Positions 1 to 6,420 of a DNA stretch of 6,420 bases are shown piece after piece; the stretch's first letter is position 1; each line of letters opens with the position of its first letter. The stretch is taken from contig PBXW01000061.1 in NCBI GenBank assembly GCA_002727735.1, positions 15,891 to 22,310 of the forward strand, written 5' to 3'. Both the position numbers and the translations under genes were made by a program. The stretch comes from Crocinitomicaceae bacterium (GTDB lineage Bacteria > Bacteroidota > Bacteroidia > Flavobacteriales_D > Parvicellaceae). The notes beneath the pieces were generated by a model, which was not told the origin of the DNA, ran no database searches, and saw only the letters and a list, made by a program, of their open reading frames with translations.

Positions 1-2442
1 TCAGACCCAGATTACTACAAGTGGACACAGTGGATTTTTATTCAATTATTTGAGTCTTGGTACGACACCTTAATGGATAAAGCCAGACCCATAAAAGAAT
101 TAATACAGCTATTTGAAGAAAATGGCACAAAAAATATAAATGCTTCATTTACTGAAAAACTACATTTTTCTTCTAAACAATGGAATAACTTTTCAGAAGA
201 AGAAAAAGCAAAAGTTTTAATGAATTATCGATTGGCTTTTTTATCACTAAGCCAGGTTAACTGGTGTCCTGAGTTAGGAACAGTTTTAGCTAATGACGAG
301 GTTAAAGACGGTGTTTCTGAAAGAGGTGGGTACCCAGTTGAACAAAAAGAAATGATGCAATGGAGCCTAAGAATTTCCGCTTATGCACAACGACTATTAG
401 ATGGATTAGAAACCATAGATTTTACATCTTCTTTAAAAGAACAACAACGAAATTGGATTGGTAGATCAGAGGGTTTACTTATAGAATTTAATGTAGAAAA
501 TTCAAAGGAAAAGTTAAAGGTCTTCACCACAAGAGCGGACACTATTTATGGAGTTAGTTTTATGACTCTTGCACCAGAACATGAGTTAGTTAAAAGTATA
601 ACAACACCAGAAAAAAGAAAACAAGTTTCTTCATACATTGATGCAGTCAGTCAAAAAACAGAAAGAGAACGCCAGGCAAATATTGGTAAACCAACAGGGG
701 TTTTTACAGGAGCTTACGCTGTTAATCCAATTAATCAAGAAAAAATACCAATTTGGTTAAGTGAATATGTTTTACACGGTTATGGAACCGGAGCAGTTAT
801 GGCTGTTCCATCAGGAGATCAAAGAGATCATGATTTTGCGAAACACTTTAATATTGATATAAAGCAAATATTTGAAAATCAATCAGTTGAGAAAGAAGCT
901 TATATTGAAAAAGATGTAAAATATATTAATTCTGAACACATAAATGGTTTAACTTACGAAAAGGCAACAAATAAAATAAAACAGATATTAATTTCCACAA
1001 ATAGAGCAGAGGAGAAGGTTAATTACCGTTTAAGAGATGCTATTTTTTCTAGACAACGATATTGGGGAGAGCCATTTCCGGTGTATTATGAAAATAACCA
1101 ACCAAAAATCATTAAAGAAAAACAAGTTCAATTACCCAAAGTAGATAAGTATTTACCCACTAAGGATGGTAAACCACCATTAGGTCGAGCAAAAAAAGAA
1201 GACTGGAATGTGTTTTTAGGCGATCAAATGGAATTAAACACCATGCCTGGGTGGGCAGGGTCATCTTGGTATTTTTTGCGTTATATGGACCCTAAAAACA
1301 ACAAGGAATTTGCATCAACAGAAAAATTAGATTATTGGAACACTGTTGATTTATATGTTGGAGGAGCTGAACACGCTGTTGGTCATCTATTATATTCAAG
1401 ATTTTGGACTAAATTTTTATTTGATATAGGTAAAATATCTTTCGATGAACCATTTAAAAAATTATTAAATCAAGGGATGATAGGTGGAGCAATAGAAAGC
1501 TTATGTTTAAAAAAAGAAAAAAAGGATAATAAAGCAGTGTTTATTTGTGCAAAAGACCAACAAAACACCACTATTGTTAAGATTCCTTGTCATATAGATT
1601 TTGTCTCTGATTATGGGTCAAAAAATTCTTTTTTAAATACAAATCAAATTAAATCATTTATTTCTTGGAGGCCAGAATTTAAAGACGCATTATTTGAAAT
1701 AGGCAACGAAACATATACTGTTGAAGAGCTCACAAAAAAAGAAAATGTGAAATTTCACACACTTACAGAACATGGAAAAATGTCAAAACGTTATTTTAAC
1801 ACCATAGATCCAGAAACAATTTGTGACCAATATGGTGCAGATACTTTAAGGTGTTACGAAATGTTTTTAGGCCCAATAGAAGAGCACAAACCATGGAACG
1901 TAAACGGCATAAGTGGAGTGTCTGGCTTTTTTAAAAAAACATGGTCACTTTTTCATAAATCCATTGATAAACCTCCATCAAAAGAGGAGCTGAAAATCCT
2001 TCATAAAACAATTAAAAAAGTTACAGAAGATATTGAAAACTACTCTTTTAATACGGTTATATCTACATTTATGATAGCTGTAAACGAATGGAATAAATTA
2101 TCTCAAATAAGTCAAAAAACAATGAAAGATTTTGTTATTCTATTATCACCTTTTGCTCCTCATTTTTCAGAAGAGCTTTGGTTTAAATTAGGATACAAAA
2201 AATCTATTTCTTTTACATCTTGGCCAACCTATGACGAATCATTTTTAGTAGAAAACAATTATGATTATCCAGTGTCTTTTAATGGTAAAATGAGGTTTAA
2301 AATATCTTTACCTCTGTCATTAACTAAAGATCAAATAGAAGAGAAGGTGCTTTCTAGCGATAAAACAAAACAACAAATAGCTAATAAAGAAGTAAAGCGA
2401 GTAATTATTGTTCCTGGAAAAATTGTAAACATTGTAATTTAA
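1..2442 (+). CDS. leuS: Leucyl-tRNA synthetase, 3' part (5' end outside window)
   Basis: This enzyme charges tRNA-Leu with leucine using ATP, in the cytoplasm. The reading frame is open from base 1, so the Met codon at 73 is internal: the residues before it (YYKWTQWIF, then SWYDTL) are a conserved LeuRS stretch. Numbering from base 1, the 813 visible residues show the CP1 editing domain (TTRADTIYG near 176-184, YGTGAVMAVP near 261-270, and the RD pair whose Asp276 matches the amino-group-binding Asp of the editing site). They then show GWAGSSWYFLRYMDP near 417-431, VGGAEHAVGHLLYSRFW near 453-469, the ATP-binding loop as KMSKR at 593-597, a helical anticodon-binding region, and a short C-terminal domain. 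An insertion of about 100 residues (about 495-591) before the KMSK loop is typical of Bacteroidota LeuRS. The first part, including the HIGH motif, is missing only because the window starts inside the gene. Identity is very secure. Confidence 0.97.
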   Translation, partial: SDPDYYKWTQWIFIQLFESWYDTLMDKARPIKELIQLFEENGTKNINASFTEKLHFSSKQWNNFSEEEKAKVLMNYRLAFLSLSQVNWCPELGTVLANDEVKDGVSERGGYPVEQKEMMQWSLRISAYAQRLLDGLETIDFTSSLKEQQRNWIGRSEGLLIEFNVENSKEKLKVFTTRADTIYGVSFMTLAPEHELVKSITTPEKRKQVSSYIDAVSQKTERERQANIGKPTGVFTGAYAVNPINQEKIPIWLSEYVLHGYGTGAVMAVPSGDQRDHDFAKHFNIDIKQIFENQSVEKEAYIEKDVKYINSEHINGLTYEKATNKIKQILISTNRAEEKVNYRLRDAIFSRQRYWGEPFPVYYENNQPKIIKEKQVQLPKVDKYLPTKDGKPPLGRAKKEDWNVFLGDQMELNTMPGWAGSSWYFLRYMDPKNNKEFASTEKLDYWNTVDLYVGGAEHAVGHLLYSRFWTKFLFDIGKISFDEPFKKLLNQGMIGGAIESLCLKKEKKDNKAVFICAKDQQNTTIVKIPCHIDFVSDYGSKNSFLNTNQIKSFISWRPEFKDALFEIGNETYTVEELTKKENVKFHTLTEHGKMSKRYFNTIDPETICDQYGADTLRCYEMFLGPIEEHKPWNVNGISGVSGFFKKTWSLFHKSIDKPPSKEELKILHKTIKKVTEDIENYSFNTVISTFMIAVNEWNKLSQISQKTMKDFVILLSPFAPHFSEELWFKLGYKKSISFTSWPTYDESFLVENNYDYPVSFNGKMRFKISLPLSLTKDQIEEKVLSSDKTKQQIANKEVKRVIIVPGKIVNIVI
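2439..2442. other. Palindromic TTAA giving the stop codons of two convergent genes
   Basis: On the + strand, bases 2440-2442 read TAA and end leuS. On the - strand, bases 2441-2439 read TAA and end the PhoD-like gene. The two genes therefore meet tail to tail with a 4-nt overlap and no intergenic space. Any transcription terminator for either gene must lie inside the other gene or be factor-dependent; no G+C-rich hairpin with a T run is visible nearby. Confidence 0.95.
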
Positions 2443-3740
2443 TGTCCCAGGTCTTTTTCTGAAATTTGAAATTTAAAAACCTCTTTACCGTGTTTGTTTT
2501 TTAATTCAAAAAACAAAAAAGAAAGGTTGTTTTGTTCTTTCAAGGTACACTTTAAATAATTTTTATTTGTAAAAAAAGAACCAACAACTCTTGTTGCTGT
2601 ATTTTTCTTTTCTTCTTTAAAAAACAGTTGATGTCTTGGACTAGACAGGGGAGAGGTAGTGAAGTCATAAAGAGGGTAGTTTTTAGTATCATCAACATGT
2701 AATTCAGCAAAATGTCTGTCGCCAGAAAAAAAGATCACGCCATTAATTTCCTTTTTTTGTATAAAATTAAACAACTCCTCTTTTTCTTTTTTAAATAAAC
2801 CTCTATTTATGGTTTCATGATTTGTTTTAGGATTAATAACTTGGTTGCTAAATAATAGAAATTTAAATTTTGCATTAGATTGAGCTAATTCTTTTTTCAA
2901 CCAATTTAATTGAGTATTACCTAAGAATGAACTCTTTTTAACCTTTAAAAAAGTTCTACAATCTAGTAGGAAAAAATCTATATTCTTTGTTTTAAGAACT
3001 TCATATATACCACTATCTTGTTTTAAATTAAACTTATTCCAAAAACTCTTAAATGCTAAAGTGGTTAAACCAACGTTATTAAATAATCCAGAGGCATTAT
3101 TAGGGCCAAAATCGTGATCATCCCAAATCGCATGATGCTCCACACCAGAAGATAAAAACATTTTTAAAGAACGATCTTTTCTAACCCCTAAATATCTCCT
3201 ATATATTCTTACTAATTTTTCTGTATCAACATTGGGAAATAAATAAACATTATCTCCTAACCAAAACATTTTATGAGCATTTTCTTTACTCATTGTTCGG
3301 TAAATTTTATTCATTTTATTTGGGCGATAAATGGAGGTAATTCCATGTGGAATAAACGCACAAGAACCAAACAGATAACTATTATTCGAAGGATCATGTT
3401 TTTCATAGGTTTTATGAAATAACAGGTCACCTTTGTAATTATATAACTTTAAATAGTAGCTAGAATTTAACTTTTTAGAAACAAATAACTGATAAGCTCT
3501 TTTTCTTTTAAAAAAGTGATTAACAATAGTATCTTCCTGTACAGTTAATTTTGCGTTAGATTCAAAACGAATATCTTTCTTTTTTTTAACCAACAACCAA
3601 TGTGTATCACAAGAATCGTTTTTAGGTAATAATATAGGTCCAGAAACTAACTTTTGACCAAAACCAACTATAATGTAAAACAAAAAAAGAGAGACACTAA
3701 GAAGCCTCCTTATCACCCTTACTCCACTTAAGTTCAACAT
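2439..3740 (-). CDS. Secreted PhoD-like metallophosphatase (alkaline phosphatase D family)
   Basis: This is a predicted exported metal-dependent phosphomonoesterase or phosphodiesterase that could release phosphate outside the inner membrane. Counting from the ATG at 3740 (433 aa), there is a signal peptide (Arg11-Arg12, hydrophobic stretch to about residue 25, likely cut near Gln29). A beta-rich N-terminal part (about 35-120) follows, then the catalytic domain: GSCAF (125-129), WLGDNVY with metal-ligand Asp163, WDDHDFG (Asp207, Asp208, His209), LLDCRTF (Asp260), SNQ (298-300) and SGDRHFAEL (Asp341, His343). This motif order is that of the PhoD metallophosphatase family. There is no lipobox Cys, so it is not predicted to be a lipoprotein. 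The start is uncertain. TTG at 3755, ATG at 3740 and GTG at 3716 are in frame. GTG gives a textbook signal peptide starting M-I-R-R and has GGAG 5 nt upstream. ATG is reported because ATG starts are usual. The start lies inside the end of lspA. The substrate cannot be told from sequence. Confidence 0.88.
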   Translation of the reverse strand: MLNLSGVRVIRRLLSVSLFLFYIIVGFGQKLVSGPILLPKNDSCDTHWLLVKKKKDIRFESNAKLTVQEDTIVNHFFKRKRAYQLFVSKKLNSSYYLKLYNYKGDLLFHKTYEKHDPSNNSYLFGSCAFIPHGITSIYRPNKMNKIYRTMSKENAHKMFWLGDNVYLFPNVDTEKLVRIYRRYLGVRKDRSLKMFLSSGVEHHAIWDDHDFGPNNASGLFNNVGLTTLAFKSFWNKFNLKQDSGIYEVLKTKNIDFFLLDCRTFLKVKKSSFLGNTQLNWLKKELAQSNAKFKFLLFSNQVINPKTNHETINRGLFKKEKEELFNFIQKKEINGVIFFSGDRHFAELHVDDTKNYPLYDFTTSPLSSPRHQLFFKEEKKNTATRVVGSFFTNKNYLKCTLKEQNNLSFLFFELKNKHGKEVFKFQISEKDLGH

Positions 3741-4377
3741 CGTCTTTACGAACAATTTTTTTATAAAAAATTACAATAAAAAAAACACTTACCGAAATAG
3801 AGGCATCAGCTAAATTAAAAACGGGAGGAAATATTTCTTCTCCAAAATCAAAAGGAACCCAATCGGGCCAAGGTAAATACAAGTGAAACATATCAACGAC
3901 ACAGCCATTCAGAAAGTTGCCATAACCATCAAAACTTAAGTTAGAAACACCAGCATAAGGTAACCAACGAATATATTCAGGACTCCAGGTAGTTCCACTA
4001 TCGAAAATTAAACCATAAAAAAGGTTGTCAATTATGTTTCCAACAGCACCAGAAAAAATTAATGACACCAAGCAAATAAAGAAAACATGCGCAGAGTGTT
4101 TTACCAGTTTAATAATGTACCAACCAATGGCAATAACTGCAAAAACACGAAACAAACTAAGTAAATACTTACTCCAAGAATTGTCAAATGATAACCCAAA
4201 TGCCATACCAGGATTTTCGACAAACTCTATTTTTAAAATTCCCCAATCTGCTATAGATTGACCCAGTTGAAAGTGTGTCTTAATATAAATTTTAATAATC
4301 TGATCTGCAGAAACTATTAAAACAATAAGAATTAGTGGTAGATAGTTTTTAATGGAAACCGAGTTAACTTTCAGCAT
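3697..4377 (-). CDS. lspA: Lipoprotein signal peptidase (signal peptidase II)
   Basis: This inner-membrane aspartyl protease removes the signal peptide of lipid-modified prolipoproteins just before the acylated Cys. Counting from the ATG at 4377 (226 aa), the family landmarks are all present: Asp25-Gln26 at the end of the first membrane helix, ENPGMAFG (54-61), GNIIDN (113-118), VVDMF with catalytic Asp162, and FNLADASIS with catalytic Asp191. Four hydrophobic segments are visible (about 11-25, 72-91, 97-113 and 191-206). The protein is longer than the usual 160-170 residues because about 37 extra residues lie between GNIIDN and VVDMF; such enlarged LspA proteins are known in Bacteroidota. 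A TTG at 4389 is in frame and would add four residues, but the ATG is preferred. The ATG overlaps the end of the upstream regulator gene by 14 nt, and the 3' end overlaps the phosphatase gene, so translational coupling within an operon is likely. Confidence 0.96.
   Translation of the reverse strand: MLKVNSVSIKNYLPLILIVLIVSADQIIKIYIKTHFQLGQSIADWGILKIEFVENPGMAFGLSFDNSWSKYLLSLFRVFAVIAIGWYIIKLVKHSAHVFFICLVSLIFSGAVGNIIDNLFYGLIFDSGTTWSPEYIRWLPYAGVSNLSFDGYGNFLNGCVVDMFHLYLPWPDWVPFDFGEEIFPPVFNLADASISVSVFFIVIFYKKIVRKDDVELKWSKGDKEAS
3720..3723 (-). promoter_or_regulatory. Possible ribosome binding site GGAG for the GTG start of the phosphatase gene
   Basis: On the - strand, GGAG is followed after 5 nt by the in-frame GTG at 3716, which would begin a classic signal peptide (M-I-R-R, then a hydrophobic run). 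This supports GTG over the upstream ATG at 3740, which has no such sequence before it. The site lies within lspA codons, so it may be a chance match. Confidence 0.3.
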
Positions 4378-4744
4378 TTTTAGCAGCAATACTCAATGTT
4401 GCATGAGGAACTAATTTTAACCTATCCTTACTAATTAATTTTCCAGACTTTCTACAAACACCATAAGTTTTATTATTGATTCTAATTAAGGCGTTTTCTA
4501 AGTTTTTGATAAATTTTTCCGAACGCGCTGCTAATTGGGCGTTTTCCTCTCTCATTAGTGTTTCTGCACCATCTTCCATCATATTAAAAGAACGACCAGT
4601 GTCATCAGTTCCATGATCGTCTTTATGAGAAAGAGAACCCTTAAGAATAACTAGGTCTTCTTTAGCTTCTTCTAATTTTTTTTCAATAATCGCTCTAAAT
4701 TCTTCCAATTCTGAGTCGCTGTATCTGTTTTTTTCTTTATTCAT
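4364..4744 (-). CDS. TraR/DksA-family regulator with degenerate zinc finger
   Basis: This is a small (126 aa) protein of the TraR/DksA family, whose members bind in the secondary channel of RNA polymerase and alter promoter output, often together with ppGpp. Counting from the ATG at 4744, residues about 8-35 and 60-92 are charged, helix-forming segments that would make the coiled coil. The tip motif reads E-D-G-A (57-60), so one of the two acidic tip residues of E. coli DksA appears to be kept (Asp58) and the other replaced by Met. The C-terminal region (93-121, YGVCRKSGKLIS then PHATLSI) aligns with the four-Cys zinc finger, but only Cys97 remains, so it probably binds no zinc. As I recall, this one-Cys form is common in Bacteroidota. 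A GTG directly before the ATG could serve as start. No Shine-Dalgarno sequence is seen. It sits 12 nt after ileS and overlaps lspA. The family call is firm, but the actual target is inferred. Confidence 0.92.
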   Translation of the reverse strand: MNKEKNRYSDSELEEFRAIIEKKLEEAKEDLVILKGSLSHKDDHGTDDTGRSFNMMEDGAETLMREENAQLAARSEKFIKNLENALIRINNKTYGVCRKSGKLISKDRLKLVPHATLSIAAKNAES

Positions 4745-4756
4745 CACTATAGAGAA
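4745..4756 (-). other. 12-nt gap between ileS and the DksA-like gene
   Basis: This is the only stretch in the window not inside a gene. It is AT-rich and has no GGAGG-like ribosome binding site, no hairpin and no room for a promoter of its own. It supports co-transcription of the regulator with ileS and fits the weak use of Shine-Dalgarno sequences in Bacteroidota. Confidence 0.75.
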
Positions 4757-6420
4757 TTAGTTTATTTTTTCTATTGAAAGTTGTATGTTGTCGTTATCAC
4801 CTGCAAAAAAAGGATTTTTTATATCATTTTCAAAAATTATTTTTTTTGCTAACGTTTCAGAACAAATATAATTTAAATTATGGTTAATGGCTTCTTTAAT
4901 ATCATTATTAGTTTTTATAGAAATTTCTATAAAATCAGTAACATCTAACAAGCTTTCTTTTCTAATATTTTGAACACGATTAACCAGGTCACGAGCGATA
5001 CCTTCGTTTTTAAGAACGGTTGAAATTTGTAAATCAAGAGCAACAGTTATATGTTCATTAGTGGCGATTTTCCAACCAGGAACATCTTCAGTTACAACAT
5101 CAAAAGCTTCTTCATCAAAGCAAATCTTTTCGTTGTCTATAATTAAATTAAGATGTTTGTTTTGCTCATAATTAATAACATCATCCATGGTTAGTTGATT
5201 AACAACCTTTGCAATTTCCTTCATTTTCCCCCCAAATTTCGGCCCCAAAACTTTAAAATTTGGTTTAATTTTTTTCTTTAACATGGGGTCATTTTGTTCA
5301 ATAAAAAGCAATTCTTTAATATTTACTTCACTTAATATCAAAGGAGTTATTTCTTTAATGGCTTTTTCAAAATCAACACCTCTAGAGGGAATAAGTGCTT
5401 TTTGAAGAGGTTGGCGAACTTTAATTTTTTCTTTTTTTCTAATGCTTAAAATCAAAGAAGAAATTTGTTGACAAAGAGACATTTTTTCTTCAAGATTTAA
5501 ATTAATCAACTCTTCTTTATGATTTGGGAAATTCGAAAGATGAACAGAGTTTTGTTTTTTAGTTAAGTCTCTATATAACTGATCACTATAAAAAGGAGAA
5601 ATAGGAGACATTAATACACTAACTTCTCTTAAACAGAGATAAAGAGTATAATAAGCAGCTTTTTTATCAGCGGTTAGCTCTCCTTTCCAAAAACGTTTTC
5701 TACATAACCTAACGTACCAATTGCTTAATTCGTCAATAACAAAAGATTGAATTAATCTACCGGCTTTAGTTGGTTCATAATTTTCATAAGCAACATTAAC
5801 TTGCTTTATCAGGGAATTAAGTTTAGATATTATCCAATGGTCAATTTCTGCTAGTTCTACACCCTCTAATTCATCGGAAAAGACATAATGGTCAAGATTA
5901 GCATATAGAGAAAAGAAACTGTAGGTATTAATTAGTGTTCCAAAAAACTTTCTAGTTACTTCCTCAATCCCAGTTAAATCAAATTTCAAATTATCCCAAG
6001 GTTGAGCGTTGGTAATCATGTACCAACGAGTGGGGTCGGGACCATGTTTTTGAAGTGTTTCAAAAGGATCTATAGCATTTCCTAATCTTTTGGACATTTT
6101 TTGTCCGTTTTTATCTAATACCAAGCCATTAGAAATAACATTTTTGTAGGCAATATCTTGTTTGGTCATTGTAGATATAGCGTGAAGGGTGTAAAACCAA
6201 CCTCTGGTTTGATCTACTCCTTCAGCAATAAAATCTGCAGGAAAAGCCTTATTTTCATCTACTAAATCTTTGTTTTCAAAAGGGTAGTGCCACTGAGCGT
6301 AAGGCATAGACCCCGAATCAAACCAAACATCAATTAAATCAGACTCTCTCTTCATGGGTTGACCACTTTCACTACATAGAATAATGTCATCAACAAAATG
6401 TTTATGTAAGTCAAAAGAAG
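4757..6420 (-). CDS. ileS: Isoleucyl-tRNA synthetase, 3' part (5' end outside window)
   Basis: This enzyme charges tRNA-Ile with isoleucine. The frame is open to the right edge, and residues before the Met codon at 6355 (DLHKHFVDD, then SESGQP) are normal IleRS sequence, so that Met is internal. Numbering from the first full codon at 6418, the 553 visible residues show DVWFDSGSMPYAQWHYPF (near 30-47), EGVDQTRGWFY (66-76), the ATP loop KMSKR (107-111) followed by LGNAIDP, and the anticodon-binding helices with NWYVRLCRKRFW (233-244). A long C-terminal extension (about 320-553) includes LGPKFGGKMKEI. No CxxC pair occurs, so the C-terminal zinc ribbon of the E. coli or S. aureus enzyme is absent. 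The extension and lack of zinc ribbon resemble the eukaryote-like IleRS type. The catalytic HIGH motif and editing domain lie beyond the window. It is probably the first gene of the operon that continues into the regulator, lspA and the phosphatase. Confidence 0.97.
   Translation of the reverse strand, partial: SFDLHKHFVDDIILCSESGQPMKRESDLIDVWFDSGSMPYAQWHYPFENKDLVDENKAFPADFIAEGVDQTRGWFYTLHAISTMTKQDIAYKNVISNGLVLDKNGQKMSKRLGNAIDPFETLQKHGPDPTRWYMITNAQPWDNLKFDLTGIEEVTRKFFGTLINTYSFFSLYANLDHYVFSDELEGVELAEIDHWIISKLNSLIKQVNVAYENYEPTKAGRLIQSFVIDELSNWYVRLCRKRFWKGELTADKKAAYYTLYLCLREVSVLMSPISPFYSDQLYRDLTKKQNSVHLSNFPNHKEELINLNLEEKMSLCQQISSLILSIRKKEKIKVRQPLQKALIPSRGVDFEKAIKEITPLILSEVNIKELLFIEQNDPMLKKKIKPNFKVLGPKFGGKMKEIAKVVNQLTMDDVINYEQNKHLNLIIDNEKICFDEEAFDVVTEDVPGWKIATNEHITVALDLQISTVLKNEGIARDLVNRVQNIRKESLLDVTDFIEISIKTNNDIKEAINHNLNYICSETLAKKIIFENDIKNPFFAGDNDNIQLSIEKIN

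Noticed and set aside
73..75. ATG at 73 as the start of a shorter leuS
   Set aside because: The frame is open to base 1, and the 24 preceding codons encode conserved LeuRS sequence, so the gene is cut by the window edge and not N-terminally shortened.
2443..2600. Homopurine/homopyrimidine-rich A and T runs at the 3' end of the phosphatase gene as a terminator or repeat
   Set aside because: The runs are Lys, Asn and Phe codons of the phosphatase in an AT-rich genome; no G+C-rich stem was found.
3671..3711. A strong AAGGAGG (3705-3711, - strand) placed 7 nt before a GTG at 3697 that overlaps the lspA stop
   Set aside because: That GTG is out of frame with the phosphatase and opens a peptide of only 9 residues. 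It would reach the phosphatase frame only if the run of seven T nearby were one base longer, and it would then give a signal peptide with no positive charge. The in-frame upstream starts give a better signal peptide, so a sequencing error or frameshift is not supported.
3690..3740. Tat signal (twin Arg) in the PhoD-like protein, as in B. subtilis PhoD
   Set aside because: Arg-Arg is present, but the following residues (L-L-S) do not match the RRxFLK pattern and the hydrophobic stretch is long and strong, which fits Sec export better.
4025..4261. A 78-codon + strand open frame
   Set aside because: It lies wholly antisense to lspA membrane-segment codons, and its translation has no recognisable domain. 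It is best explained as a shadow of lspA.
5232..5270. Perfect 8-base inverted repeat (CCAAATTT ... AAATTTGG) followed on the + strand by a T-rich run, resembling an antisense terminator
   Set aside because: The arms are AT-rich with a 16-nt loop, and the segment encodes the conserved FKVLGPKFGGKMKEI region of IleRS. Protein coding explains it, and no + strand gene ends nearby.
6353..6355. ATG at 6355 (- strand) as the ileS start
   Set aside because: The 21 codons before it continue typical IleRS sequence to the window edge. The Met is internal to a motif (SESG-P-MKRESDL).

Overview
The window is one short, almost fully coding piece of an AT-rich bacterial chromosome (about one third G+C by eye). 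It very probably comes from a Bacteroidota member of the Flavobacteriia type. Four signs support this: a leucyl-tRNA synthetase with the large Bacteroidota-style insertion before its KMSK loop; a long isoleucyl-tRNA synthetase without a C-terminal zinc ribbon; the gene order ileS - TraR/DksA-like - lspA, which I recall as common in that phylum; and start sites with little or no Shine-Dalgarno sequence. The exact genus cannot be read from the window.

Layout. Bases 1-2442 (+ strand) hold the 3' part of leuS, whose start lies upstream. Bases 2439-6420 (- strand) hold a head-to-tail gene train, read from the right edge: ileS (3' part only, start beyond base 6420), a TraR/DksA-family regulator, lspA (lipoprotein signal peptidase), and a secreted PhoD-like metallophosphatase. 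leuS and the phosphatase gene converge, and both stop codons are made from the same palindromic TTAA. The only bases not inside a gene are the 12 between ileS and the regulator. The regulator/lspA and lspA/phosphatase pairs overlap.

How the genes relate. The two synthetases charge tRNA-Leu and tRNA-Ile in the cytoplasm. The DksA-like protein is expected to act on RNA polymerase, LspA matures lipoproteins in the inner membrane, and the phosphatase is exported, probably through Sec. The tight spacing makes one ileS-regulator-lspA-phosphatase transcript likely. No promoter for either transcript is visible, because both begin outside the window.

I see no mobile element, CRISPR array, RNA gene, toxin or defence module, and no convincing undescribed system. 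The points worth a second look are modest: the shared stop palindrome, an unusual KMSKR loop in LeuRS, a one-cysteine DksA-like protein, an enlarged LspA loop, the IleRS type, and the phosphatase gene attached to lspA.
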